In this document: positions 1-11,525 of the stretch, in pieces | Layout: every line of letters starts with the position of its first letter | Numbering within the stretch: the first letter of the stretch is position 1 | NCBI GenBank assembly: GCA_025765595.1 | Contig: JAIVFH010000107.1 | Span: forward strand, 48,210 to 112,209 | Direction of reading: 5' to 3' | Length of the DNA: 64,000 nucleotides | From: Obelidium mucronatum | Taxonomy: Eukaryota; Chytridiomycota; Chytridiomycetes; Chytridiales; Chytriomycetaceae | The notes under the pieces: generated by a model | The model's input: only the letters and a program-made list of their open reading frames with translations | The model's database searches: none | Told to the model about the DNA's origin: nothing | Program-made: the position numbers and the translations under genes

Positions 1-1532
1 GTAAACGTAAAGATGATGTAGTTTCCGACGTGGTAACGTGGAGCATCCCATGGTTGGTAGATTTGGTTCGCGTAGACTCCATAAATATTGGCAAACGCGA
101 TAATCAAACCAGACGCGACGGTACGCTTTCCAAGTGGCGCCGTGTTTTCAGTCATCCAAGCAATGTTGAGTGGGTGGACAGATGGAGCCGCCGAAATGAC
201 AAGTGTGGAGAAGAATCTGAAGAAGGGCAGGTTGTTAGAATTGCGGTCAGGGAAAAGCAAGGTTGCAAAACTTACAAGACACCTCTTGAAGAATCGTCTG
301 GCAAGAAGTTGAGAAGAATGAATCCAGTAAGTTGCCACACAAACGCAGCAACACCATGGAAACCACGTTCGCCAACGCGGTCAGAGTTCCAAGACCAAAG
401 AGTCATTGTGATAAAACCAAGCAAGTACCCTGGTGCAGTAAGCGCGTTGGAGATGTACACGTTGAACCCGAATGAGTTGATGATGGAAGGCAAGTAAGTT
501 CTGAACGGCACACCAGGCGTCAAACCAATGGAAGTCATGACCAAGTGGCCCCAGACCTTGTAGTCTTTCAAAGTTTCAATCACATCAGCAAATTGGACGC
601 GAGTCTCGTACTTGAGCTTGAGCAAGTCATCACGAATGACTCGAGTAACTGCAATTTGGACATCGCGTTCATTCTTGAACCATCCGCTGAAGTTGAGACC
701 ACCCTTCGTGTAGTATGCTGAACGCGGGAATGCAAATGCAAAGAGAAGAGATGTGAAGATAGTGAGGGAGCCTTCCACCAAGAACAGCCAACGCCAGCCA
801 GCGAAACCAAGTTGGCCATCCAATTGGAGCAATCCAGAAGCCATGATTCCTGATACAGCAGAAGCAATAGATTGCACTCCCCAGAACCAGGATAGTCGAG
901 TGGCAAGCTCATTCTTCTTGTAGAATGATCCCTGTTCGAACATTGAATTGTTAAACCAAAACTCTTGTAAGTTATTTAGAAGCTCAAACTTACCAAGTAC
1001 ACAAGCGTGGCTGGAATAACACCTCCCTGAGTGATGGCAATCAAAGTACGAACCAAGTAGAACTGTCCGGCATCTTGGATGAATGCATGACTAAATGTGA
1101 CAACACCCCAAGCAAAGACCAAGAATGGGATGAATCGGTGGGGCCCGAAACGTTTCCCCAAAATGGAGCCAGTGAATGCAAAGAGGGAAAAGACCACAGA
1201 ATATAGCGATCCAGCGTTGTTGACAACGTCGTTCTTGAAGCCAAGGGACTTTGGCAAACCAGCTGAAATGGCGTTGGAGATATTGGTGCGGCAGATGTTG
1301 AGAATGAAGGTGGAGAAGAGAATCCAGGGCATTAAGCGGAGCTAAGTACGGTATGGATGTCAGGTTGGTAACGCTCAAAAACCTTAAGTCGTTAACTTAC
1401 ATCAACAATGCGTCGCACTCTTGACTCCTCCTCATCAGTGTAATCCAAATCGGCAACATATCCTTCTGCTTCAGCGGCAACGAAAACGTTGTCTTTCTTT
1501 TGAATGGAAAGATCTTCTTTCTCTTGGCTCAT
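1..1532 (-). CDS. MFS permease, Dal5/anion:cation symporter type (3' end outside window)
   Basis: Plasma-membrane transporter of the major facilitator superfamily, in the fungal allantoate/nicotinate-type permease group; the substrate cannot be told from sequence. Four exons can be traced on the minus strand: 1532-1401, 1341-994, 931-276 and 216 to beyond base 1, with GTAAGT donors and short introns. The first exon gives a charged cytosolic N-terminus (MSQEKEDLS...). It joins in phase to the family's first-helix signature, an RIVD-LRLMPW run followed by NICRTNISNA. Further hallmarks are GSFYKKNELATR before a transmembrane helix, the central loop near GGLNFSGW, and a later helix reading LVISAAPSVHPLNIAW. 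The fourth exon continues off the window, so the C-terminal helices are missing. Family assignment is firm; substrate is open. Confidence 0.85.
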
Positions 1533-2100
1533 GGTTTTGTGATTGAAGAAAGTCTGGGTAAAAACGTGTCCGTATTTATAGGCTTCTTAATGGGAGAAAG
1601 GCGGAATCCGCACGCTGGCAGTTTGAGAATTAGTAAATGTTTCCGTGCTAATTGTGTAACCCAATTACCAAATGGATTTCTGCATACCCTGTGGTGTCAA
1701 TTGCAGGGACCTGGAAGTAGAATCTGGATTAGAAACAGCGTCGTTCTAGGATGCTCTCTTACAGTCTTACCTACTACGTCCTGCAGCCCTGATGGTACTT
1801 GGTCGTGTTAAATTTCGCACGTGCTATAGACTTATGAAGCCGTGTCATAACAAATAAGCCACATTCGAATCGATTTCCAAGCACATACATCAAAGCACGT
1901 GCGAATGGAGACTGCTCCTTGTATGTAGCCTGCAGGTGGAGAACCGGTCTCTGTGGTGGTCGAATTATTCAAGTAAGCAGCAAAGCAGGAATAGTGGAGA
2001 ACAGTTTAAATAGGCCGAGCAATAGCAAGTCTAGCACTATGTCATCAAGTGAGTTGCTTTGTTTTCCACTTTTATTCCAACCCACACTGAAACACACGTC
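1533..2100. promoter_or_regulatory. Shared intergenic region between divergent genes
   Basis: About 570 bp separate the start codons of the permease (-) and the dioxygenase-like gene (+), so both promoters must lie here. A TTTAAATA stretch near 2006 is a possible TATA-like element for the plus-strand gene. I see no convincing ORF or repeat in it. Confidence 0.4.
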
Positions 2101-3078
2101 ATGCTGAACGACAGAATCTTGCATACCGTTGTCGCAGCCAAGCACGGCGATGTTGAAATGACAGCATCAGAGTACGATGACCTCAAGGAGCAGCAGGCAA
2201 TGCACGACTTTGACGATTTCAACCCCGATGAAATGGATGAGGAAGTCGCCGAAGACATGGATGAAATGGCACTACTGGCAATGATGGATGCACAGGAAGA
2301 CTCGCTGCTGGTTGCGCAGCGGCTGTTCCGCAGCGGGGCTGTGGTCACTGACGAGTCTCTGAGAGTCCTCGAACGAAGTCACATCGCTCAGCTGTACGCT
2401 AGCGGCTTTGTTGCCATCGACGGACTGCTTGATTTGGGAACTGTTTGCCAGGCGAGAAGCATTGCGCTTTCCCTGGCTGAAGGCGGCGAAATGACGCCAG
2501 CAGCGCTGGTTCGAATGGAGGATGATCCGTTCAGAGACCGCAGTGCACGGGACGATGTTATTCTGTGGTGAGTGCTTGCGCAGAAGATGTGACTGAAGCT
2601 GATTTGGTGCCAGGCTTCACAGGAACGAATATCCTGCTTCGCATCCGGCGTTGGATGTGGTCATGTCTTTGCTGGAAGGGGTTCAGGTGGATTTGGCACA
2701 AGCAATCTGCCTCAATGGACCAGTTGAATACCAATTGTCTGTATTTAAAGGAAATGGTGGTCGTTATGATAGGCATCGCGATGCATTCCCAGTGGACGAT
2801 CCTGAAGACACAGATCAAAGGTTTGTCTTTGTTCGAATTGGCGCAACACCTACTGAAAGACTACGCAACACAATAGAAGAGTTTCCGTTATTGTATATCT
2901 TACAGATGACTCTCAATCAAGTCAAGGTGGTGGATTGAAAGTATTTCGACCCATCGGCAGTGAACAAACAATTGAAGCGGTTGCTGGACGTGTTGTCGTT
3001 TTCTTGAGTGGAGTTGTCGATAATGAAGTTCTTCCCGTATACAATATGCATGCGTCGGTTTCAGCGTGGATGCGTTAA
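2101..3078 (+). CDS. 2-oxoglutarate/Fe(II) dioxygenase-fold protein (prolyl-4-hydroxylase-like)
   Basis: Three exons (2101-2567, 2623-2820, 2877-3078) give 288 aa. The first intron splits a Trp codon; the second uses a GTTTGT donor and ends CAATAG. The acidic N-terminal third (repeated D/E around residues 25-60) is followed by a double-stranded beta-helix: the motif YDRHRDA supplies the HxD pair of iron ligands, then RVSVIVYLTDD and a GGGLKVFRP strand, typical of P4H-like enzymes. The C-terminal strand reads VVDNEVLPVYN and ends MHASVSAWM. In the family the distal iron-binding His sits where this protein has the Asn of DNEVLP, and the 2-oxoglutarate-binding Arg aligns with His. It may therefore be a non-catalytic member. 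Start chosen at the first ATG of the open frame; an ATG at 2040 is not connected in frame by any intron I can find. Confidence 0.75.
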
Positions 3079-3114
3079 ATAAAAGGAGGATGAGTCATAC
3101 ATTTCTTTACTTTT

Positions 3115-6100
3115 CTAATCTCGGAGTTGCTCCAGCATCTCCAGCGCCTGATTACCAAGTGTGTTCGTAGAAACCTTGCGTTGCGTCCATATCCCGCTAG
3201 TTCCACTCAATGGCCTCCGTTTCCCACTGGCATCCAAAGTGGAACTGACAGGGGCATCCAGTTCAAGGGAGCCCCCTTTAAGAGATGCGAGAATATCATC
3301 CATCATATTCCCGCCTTTTGAAGAGTTTCCGCTATCCGCTTTTATTGTCGGCAACAGTTTAGAACTTGATATTGCTCGCTGCAATTCCCGCTCCTAGGAT
3401 ATAAGTTAAAAAACCGACACGATGCGAAAAAAAAACAGACAAATTACTTCTTGCAGGCGTTTCCTCTTCTCTAGTTTTGCCAATCGGTCTCTTTCGATAG
3501 TATTTTCTTTTTCAGCTCTCTGGAAAAAAAAACAGCATTAAAAACAGAGAAAGACAGCGAGACAGATCATCCTACTTCATAACTCTGTAAAAACAGTTTG
3601 AACATTCCAAAAAACTCATCAAACGGAGTCTTTTCTGGATCTTCTCCAAAAAACGATACAATCCTTCGAAATCCGGATTCCAATTTGGTCATTCTGGTTG
3701 TCAACTCATTCACGCTTGTAGAAGCAGTTTCTGAAAAGGGCTTCACTGCGCCAATATACAAGTCAACATTTTCAGACTTTTCCTGAGTATTGGAGAGGGT
3801 TTCAATGACTGAGCACATTTCTTTGAGTCCCTTTTGGAGGATCTTCAAGTCGGACTTAAGCACTTCAATACTCACTATTAAAAGATATTAACCGATGGAG
3901 ACTTTTGTATTGGGAATTTCTCACATCTGGCTGCAGGAATACAGTCTAGCAACTCCTTCGCAAAGCCCGACAGATCAGGGAATTTTTCATCTATAACATC
4001 TGCAAGAAAATGAAGAAGAGACCCCTTTCCTTCAGTGGATTTTACATCGGCCAGCTGAAAATATGGAAAAATCAATTTTGTAGTTGGCAGTGAGTCCGCT
4101 CCCGACACACACCTTATTGATGCTATTGATTCGAAAACCGTGCACAGATCCAATAAAAGTACCCGAATTCATGAAATTTCCAAGAGAAAGCACGATCTGG
4201 TGGGCGTTTGTTTCAGCATGTGTGGATTCAAAATCAACGAAAGGGTTTTCAAACCTCCAAAACTTTCAGAAACTTTTCGCATTTATCCAAGCAAGCAACC
4301 GCTGACAAACCATAACCAAGATCCTGCGTAAAGTGCAAGACGGAGTTTTTAACTCTATCATTCATGCCAGTCGTTCAAAACAAACCTCATCTAGTGCTTT
4401 GAATCTCTCCGCAAATGATAATTTGAATAGAATAGAATCCATTACGCTATTTCGGGAAGGAATATCCAAGATCTGTTTGGGAATTCTTGCTTAAAGAAAG
4501 ATTGAGAAATCAAAAAAAAATTACCGTCATCAAAAATTGTTCAGCTTTCCTCAAGCTCGCAAATTCTCCTTTGAAAGCCTTCAGCGTTTTCGCCTAAAAT
4601 ACGGGTTGTGAAAAAATATCCAAATACTGAGATTGCTTCACCTCATCCTGAGTAGGGAGGAAAACAATAAGTTGCTTGATGATGGACTCAGAAACAATCT
4701 CTTCATTGATTGACATCACAGCCTTCACCAAATCACTGGCAGAATACTGACGCAAGCGTCCAAGCATAATCACTAAAAACCGTGTCATCAAGTTTGGTTT
4801 CAGTTGTGATTTGCTGAACCATAAGAGGCGCAGCCGAAATACTCAACTCATATTTTGTGCCTTCTTTCCATCAATCAAAGTCACTTCGGTCGGCTTTGTT
4901 GAATTTGACATTCCCGGGACTGAATCGCTTTCCAACTTGATTTGCTCGTCACTAACAACTGGTTTCAAAACTTTCGGCTTGACACCAAATCGTGTTTGGA
5001 TATCTTTGAAAACTCCTTCTGCATCCAATCGCGTCTCAAGGTCCGTTTTGCTGGGACTATCCGCAGAAACGGCAATCGACAATGATACAGAATTTATCTT
5101 CTTCAACCACATTGATTCTTTGATGACACCATCTGGAAGGCGATCCCATTGGAGTCTTCGCACTTCCGTAGTTGGTTTATATTTTTGCACCCGTTTGGGC
5201 AGTCCAATTGGTGGGGCAGGGGCCCCCGGCATGGGTGGAGGTGGCGGTGGCGGACCTAATGAATTGACTTCAGGAGCAGGTGATGACTGTCTACCTGCCA
5301 TGCCCGGAGGAGGTGGTGGTGGAGGTGGTGGAGGTGGACCACCTATGATTTGGGTTCAGATGCTATTCGAGATTTGAAATATTACTTGAAATTTACCAAA
5401 AACTCCTGGAAGAGACGGAGGAGGTGGTGGTGGTGGAGGGGCTGATCCGGGTGGCGGCGGGGGAGGAGGTATTCCTGCAAACGGTTGGTTATTATTGAAT
5501 CAAACTCGCCAGAAATTACCATTCATTATTTGCGGCGGCAGTGGCACAGAGGGAATTGGTAATGGACTGGGGCTTGTTACAATGGCCGGAATGATTGATG
5601 TGGAATCATCCGGAATAAAGGCTGCAGAATCCACCTTTTGCAAGACGCCCTGATTGGCGGTAATAGCCGCGTATATTTGTCCAAGGTCTTGCTTTAAATT
5701 CTGCATAAATGAGTCCTGCTTCAGCTTTAATCGAGCAAGTTTCTGTGATTGATCGTCGAGATCCATTTCCTTTTGCCGCAAAATATCCTGCATCGCTGAA
5801 AACTTCATGATGTCTTTTGGATTGCTTTGTTCTAAAAGTAGGACATGAACTTCCATACTTGATGGTTACAACTACACACCGGATCGCGGAAACTCCAAAT
5901 CTCGCTCCAATTTCCTTTTCTCTGATGTTATTTCGGAGAGTTTCAGCTTGGTTTTGACTATATCAGCCTTTAACGCCTCCATTTCATCCAGCTGGACAAA
6001 ACCTTGAAGTATTTCATCGACAGGTACTCGATAGGTGTCAAGAAAATCACACTGCAGTCCTTTTCCGTCCAAAACCATCTGAGAAAGCAGCTTATCAACA

Positions 6101-7911
6101 AGTTGCAAGAACTTTGTCCTTTGATTCCCAAATATTAATATCCAAAAAAGCCAAAAATCGAAAAGGCATTAAAACAAACCTAGACACCTCATCAATCATT
6201 CTCGTTGGAATCAATAAATTTTTCAAAATTGACTTCACGTATTCCCTCCCTGATATATCCTGCTTATAGCTCTCCATCAGTACATCCAGCACCTTGTGTT
6301 CGTCTTCCATGTCGAGGATATCATCACAGATCCCCGCATCCATTCCATCCACAAACTCATCGTGATCTAATTGCGCTCGTGCTTCAAATTCAGTAACGTG
6401 GACCATGATTCCAGAATTTTCTGCTGGGGCCCAAGTTTTTAGCTTCTTGAAAATTCGAAAGAGTCCACATGCTGTCAATTCATTGCGCAGATGGATTCGA
6501 TATTCTAGTTGTGACGGAACTTGAACAATGTATCGGATCAATGCCAATGCTGAGATCTTCAACAATAATTAATAAACTAGTAAACGGAACTATCAACTGA
6601 TTTCTGCTAAACTCACTAAATAATCCTTCATATCTTTATGTGCCTTTTCTCTGTTCATGGATACGATCCCAGCTACAGAACTGGCATCCTTTTTCGTCCC
6701 GCTGTATCCCTTTGATCCAACAAGACTCCCAAAGGTTCCCCGACTTTCAACAATCTCCGAAATAGTTGACAAAAATCTCTCAAAAAGCCGTAGATTACTT
6801 TGCTCTGAGCGGTATGTCTCAAAAGCACGAATCACTAAATTGTGGCCTTTTGGATAATTCAAAGCGACAAGAGCTAGAAGAAAGTCTGTTGCCGATGTCC
6901 GGGACGGAAGAATTGGAGAATCTAATGAGAATGTGAGGATATTGATCCATTCTGGTCTTGCCAGAAGGTCGTTGATTTCTCTCTACGTCACAAAACCATG
7001 GCTTAACAAAAGCATTGAAATCAACAATGCAGAATACCTCATTGTTGACTGCTATTTTCAGAATCTTGAGAATTTCAAGCTCAGGCTTCAACGTATTTTT
7101 GTTTTCTGAATGTCAGAGGTGTTTAGAACTTTTCATTGTGGTTGGTTTGCATACGTACTTTTCCTTCTTTCCGTGAATACTTCGGAGCAGCGTGAATAGT
7201 ACATCTAATCCGCCAAGATCCAAGAACTGCCGCAGCCATCTGATGATACATTCTCAGTTTCTCAAAACCGAGACCAATGTTCTCTCACCCTTCTCCGCTA
7301 GTTTTGCATTGTATCCTCAGCTGCGCTAAAATATCTTTGACGGGTATTCCATTTCTCCCTCCAGATACGCTACCCCCACCTCCATGTCCGCTGCCACTAG
7401 AATGCGAAGAAGACCGTGTGACGAACTGAACAATCGAGTTCGTCATTGATTTCCCAATTGAACTGGTCAAGTATGAATTCGCGTTCCTCAATGCATCTAT
7501 ATAGAACATTGGTGGCTTTTCTGCGTCTTGGAGAACCGAGTGGCCAGCAGTTGATGTACATTGACACTGTGATAGTTTTCCCGTGAGTAGATACAATTGA
7601 GGAGGATGCAAATCTAGAGCAGCAACTTACGTACACCTGCTTGATGAGTTGGAGTTTTTGATCTTTTGGGAATCTTCGCATTGACTCCCGTTTTGAATCA
7701 GCATGACCACCCTAAACAAAAGAAAAAAACAAATTCAGACAAGCATGAATTAAGCTTGAGATAGAGAGAGAGGGGCATTCTCGCTGATGTTAATTTCGCT
7801 TTTGAAATTATAATTGCGAGTCGCGTTTTTTTTTCAACATACACAGTCCAACGCCATCTCAAACAGCGCAGCCAAATCTTCGTCAGAGACTTCAGCTGCT
7901 TTCTTTGGCAT
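3115..7911 (-). CDS. Diaphanous-type formin (GBD/FH3-FH1-FH2-DAD)
   Basis: Actin nucleator and barbed-end elongation factor, usually controlled by Rho GTPases and acting at growth sites or the cytokinetic ring. About a dozen exons on the minus strand show the canonical order. The N-terminus is GTPase-binding/FH3-like (SDEDLAALFEMALD, then MRRFPKDQKLQLIKQVY, and PPMFYIDALRNANS near 7500). Armadillo-like FH3 exons follow at 7285-6100 and a coiled segment at 6100-5870. FH1 polyproline runs lie at about 5460-5250. FH2 starts near GLPKRVQKYKPTTEVRRLQWD and includes NSGTFIGSVHGFRINSINK and TKSTEGKGSLLHFL-like segments at about 4190-4010. The C-terminal exon carries NMMDDILASLKGG, a DAD-like autoinhibitory motif. 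The first in-frame ATG is at 7911, but the frame is open upstream to about 8090, so a longer first exon is possible. Exact exon edges are approximate. Confidence 0.88.
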
Positions 7912-8232
7912 TAAATCAAACTGGACGCAAATGCTGACGAATTCATCGTGTTGCGGATTTGAGTTTGAAGAGCTGAAGATACTGGTCGCGTTTGATGAAG
8001 ACCGAACATGGCTAGGAGTGATGTAAAGCGGATGCAGATGACGAATTAAATAGCGTTTTGAAGTCAGAAACTGATGACGAGTTGTGCATCTGAATTCGAT
8101 GCATTATTGAGGCTGTTTTATTTATCAGATATTTTATTTTGTATTTGTCCAAGTCCAACATGCTCTCCATATTCAAAAACACAACTCTATATACGGTAAA
8201 GCAGAAATAACTTATCAATCAAAATTCATTGT
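7912..8232. promoter_or_regulatory. Intergenic segment upstream of the formin
   Basis: About 320 bp between the HMG-CoA reductase stop and the first usable formin ATG. It must hold the reductase terminator and the formin promoter. The formin frame stays open without an ATG through the first 180 bp, so part may be a spliced 5' exon. No other feature seen. Confidence 0.3.
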
Positions 8233-11200
8233 TCACGCCCTGGTGAAGAACGCGTCCACCCCATAGTACTGACGATACAACCACGAAATACCCAGCAGAG
8301 TGTCCTTGTTGTAAATTTCCAACCCTTCCTCCTGAATAAGTTTCACCAAAGCCTCCTCTTTGCTGGATACTTTGACGAATTCCTCAATCTGCGATCGCAG
8401 AACGGCATGGAGATCAACAGCCAACACAGCCTCCTGCACCTGTTTCCTGGTTGGTACAAACTCAGCACCATCACTTGATCCTCGAATCCATGAAACAATC
8501 CCAGCATCAGCGCCGCTCGCCTCAACAGCATCCCCAAGAACCCTTCGCACTTCCTCATCCCCCAAAGTCCGTTGCAGCCAAAAAACAAACCCATTCCCAT
8601 CTTTCGTTACATGCTCCAACTCGACACCAGCACCTGAAAGCTCATCTCCATTCAAAGAACCCAATAAAGCCGCCAAATCCCTACCCAACCGACTCGCACA
8701 AATATCATGCGCGCACATTTGCTCCCACGCCATCAAATCCCCAATCGACTTCAAAAGCCGTAACCGTGGAACCGTGAGCAAGTTTGGATCGTGGCTGCTC
8801 GCATCACACAGCAAAAACTGGGATGTTTGGAACCGTTTGGATTGTCGCTCAATGACGGCAAACAATGCGCGGACCGTTTCGTCTGTGGGTAGAGTTGTTG
8901 TGGTTTGTTTCTTGGATTCCCGTTTTAGCATGAGTGGTTCATCGTCGCTGGATGTGTCTTCTGGAGTTGTGACTTGGTGTAATGGGCTAGCACCGACGAC
9001 AGTCTTGTCATTGACTTCAGTCAACGACTTTAGAACTTCTAGCTGTGTTTCAAGAAGCATGTGCGCAAGTGGTTCGTGGCCGACCCATTGGAGGACACGG
9101 AGTTCAAAGACTTGCCAGAGAGCAAGGAGCAAAGGTCTTCCGACCTGAAGTTCGGGGTTGTAATCAGCAGTTCCTGGGCGAGAGACATTCGCGACAGAAA
9201 GAGCTCGGGTTTTTGAGCCTCCGATAGAAGGATCCACGCGACCTGAGGAGATGGCAAGTCTCACGATTTTATCCACGAGTCGACGCGTTTCTGCGGGCCA
9301 TTGGGCCATCATACTTCTGAGCAACATGTTCATGAGAACACTCAAGAGTTTAAGTTTCTTGACAAGCATTCTATTGCTACGCGCTGGGAATTGTGGGATT
9401 GTGCTCAACTCGATGCGATCAAGAATAGACAGTGTGGATGTGACCCAAGAATAGTCAAATCGGGCGTTGAACAGCTTTTTACATAAATCCGTTGATGGAG
9501 TTGCGGCACTCATTAGGAGATGCGCTGGCTTTTCACCAAGCGTCTCGAACGCAATGTTGAGTGTTAATGGTTCTGAAGCGGGTGATTCTGGAAGTGTCGC
9601 CTCGAGGTAAAAAGTGGATGGGGCTCTAGGCGTCTTTTGGGGATCAGAAGACAGAGTCTCTTTTGTCACAAGAGTGGTGTGAATTTCATGCGCACTGAGG
9701 TATTCCTTGGCAACTGTGACACTGACTCGGCTTGAATCGACCATGTATGCAACGCATTCGTTGATGGCGTGAGCAGGAGCTCCGGCAGCAATAGCGATAT
9801 TTTTCGCGTGCAAAGACATGTGTCCTCTTTGAATTCCTTCAGTGGAAAGAGCTCGCATGGCGGCAAAGTTTTGCGCCAAACCCACCGATACCATTGCCTG
9901 ACCAAAAAGCAACATGAGCAAGGAAAATGCCGTTTTAGAAAAAAAACGTGTACGTACCATTGCCAATTGCTTAGAATCCGGGTTACCCATCATACCCAGA
10001 GTGTAACTGTACACAGGATTCGTTTTCAACACACCACCTTTAGTTCCAACCGAGATGGGCATTTCCATTTCCCCACAAAAGTACAAACCCTCCTCAGAAT
10101 CACCCGAGACCACAACATCTGGGTCTGACTCAACCCAATAATGAGTCAGTGGTCTGTAACGAGCAGAATCTTCGCTTTGACCACAGCCAGCAGCCCAAGC
10201 ATGTGCGGAAGCTTCAATGGCTCGCCAGTCCTGTCCGGTAGCTACCGCCACGGCATCTACACCATTCATAATTCCCTTGTTGTGGGTAGCGGCACGGAAT
10301 GGATCGTCTTGAGCCCATTCAATAGCTTCAATCATGCGCGTTGCAACTTGACGACCAGAGAATGATTTATACGCTAATTTTTTCAAAGGAAGTCTGAAAG
10401 TGGACTGTTGTTTGAAGCATAAGAACAGTAATTGGGTATGTGCGTATCAAGATAAAAAAAAGTCACCTTGGCAAGTCTCTCAACACACAAGTTTGAAACA
10501 ATCCGCAACCCAATTCTACCTCCAACCCATCCAGCGACAAAGGGAGCAACTCCCTCCGCCACAGTACTAGCAGCATTGGCACCCATAGCATCACAAACAT
10601 CCAAATGCAAGTGAACAACCAACCACTTTCCTTCCACATCACTCCCAGAATCAACTAAAACCACCTCCCTCTCCCTCCTCTCCCTCTTGGAAGCCGATTT
10701 CCTGACAGGCGTCCGTACAGTCACCCCAACGACACCACCACCACGTGCCAACATGTTGGGAACGAATCCATTCGCGATATCAATCACTTCTTTGGCCCGC
10801 GCGCGAATCAGCTCCGCTGCAGTTTCAATGTTATCGCTGGCGACATCCATGATTACAATCTGGGCAAACACAATATTCCGCTCCGAAGTTGACGCTTTGA
10901 AGCCTTGACCGTTGGAGGAAACAGAAAGCGTCTTTGCGGCTCCGGAGACGGCGGCAACGACGGATGGTTCTTCAACAACCATGGGGATGACGGTGGGTGT
11001 TCCGTTGATTGTAAAGTTGAGAGCGAGGCCGACGGGGAGACCCATTGTACCAATACAGTTTCTAGGTTTTTTTTTTAATTTTAATCGGGAGAGGTTAGAT
11101 TGGGGGGGCTTTTTTAATAGCAGGTGAGAGTTTGAACACTAACTCAATCATGTTATCAGCAACGGTTTCGTCCAACCCTGTCACTGGAAAAGCTTGCTCC

Positions 11201-11409
11201 GACAGATCCACATTCAAACCCGCAAGAGACGCAGTCGATAAGTTTGTGAGATCGATTTCCGAAGGGGACGTTGTTAGAGCTGTTTTTGACGAAGGAAACA
11301 GCTGCGGATACACCAGTCTGAGCTGATTCTGGCGTTCTCTCAAGGCCTTCTTGTGGAAACCTGACCAGATGCTTTGGTTCTGTGTTGACATCTCAACACT
11401 CGACAGCAT
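8233..11409 (-). CDS. Class II HMG-CoA reductase with long C-terminal extension
   Basis: Catalyses NAD(P)H-dependent conversion between HMG-CoA and mevalonate. Four exons (11409-11144, 11061-10467, 10404-9958, 9897-8233) give 990 aa in one frame. The first exon junction rebuilds the motif IENCIGTMGLPVGLALNF. All four catalytic residues expected of the family are visible: Glu in VVEEPSVVAA, Lys in THNKGIMNG, Asp in GQDWRAIEA and His in MSLHAKNIA. The cofactor motif DVCDAMGAN is present. The layout and these motifs match the bacterial/archaeal class II enzyme, not the fungal class I enzyme: there is no membrane or sterol-sensing N-terminus. After about residue 500, where bacterial class II enzymes end, roughly 490 further residues follow in the same exon. 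They are helical-looking, with a low-complexity Ser/Thr/Asp patch, and I do not recognise them. Signs of horizontal origin are discussed in the findings. Confidence 0.9.
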
Positions 11410-11525
11410 TTAAATTCTGTTGTTGGTGTTTTGGCGTGAGTTTGTCGAAATGGCCTGATTTCCAGTGCAAGAAAATGGGTGCACAAATGAGCAAAACAAG
11501 AACCCTGTTTATATCTTCCAAAAGG

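Noticed and set aside
4811..5377. Plus-strand ORF with poly-Gly over the formin
   Set aside because: It is the antisense of the FH1 polyproline exon.
8360..9148. 262-codon plus-strand ORF inside the HMG-CoA reductase gene
   Set aside because: Antisense to a strongly supported exon, with no recognisable domain.
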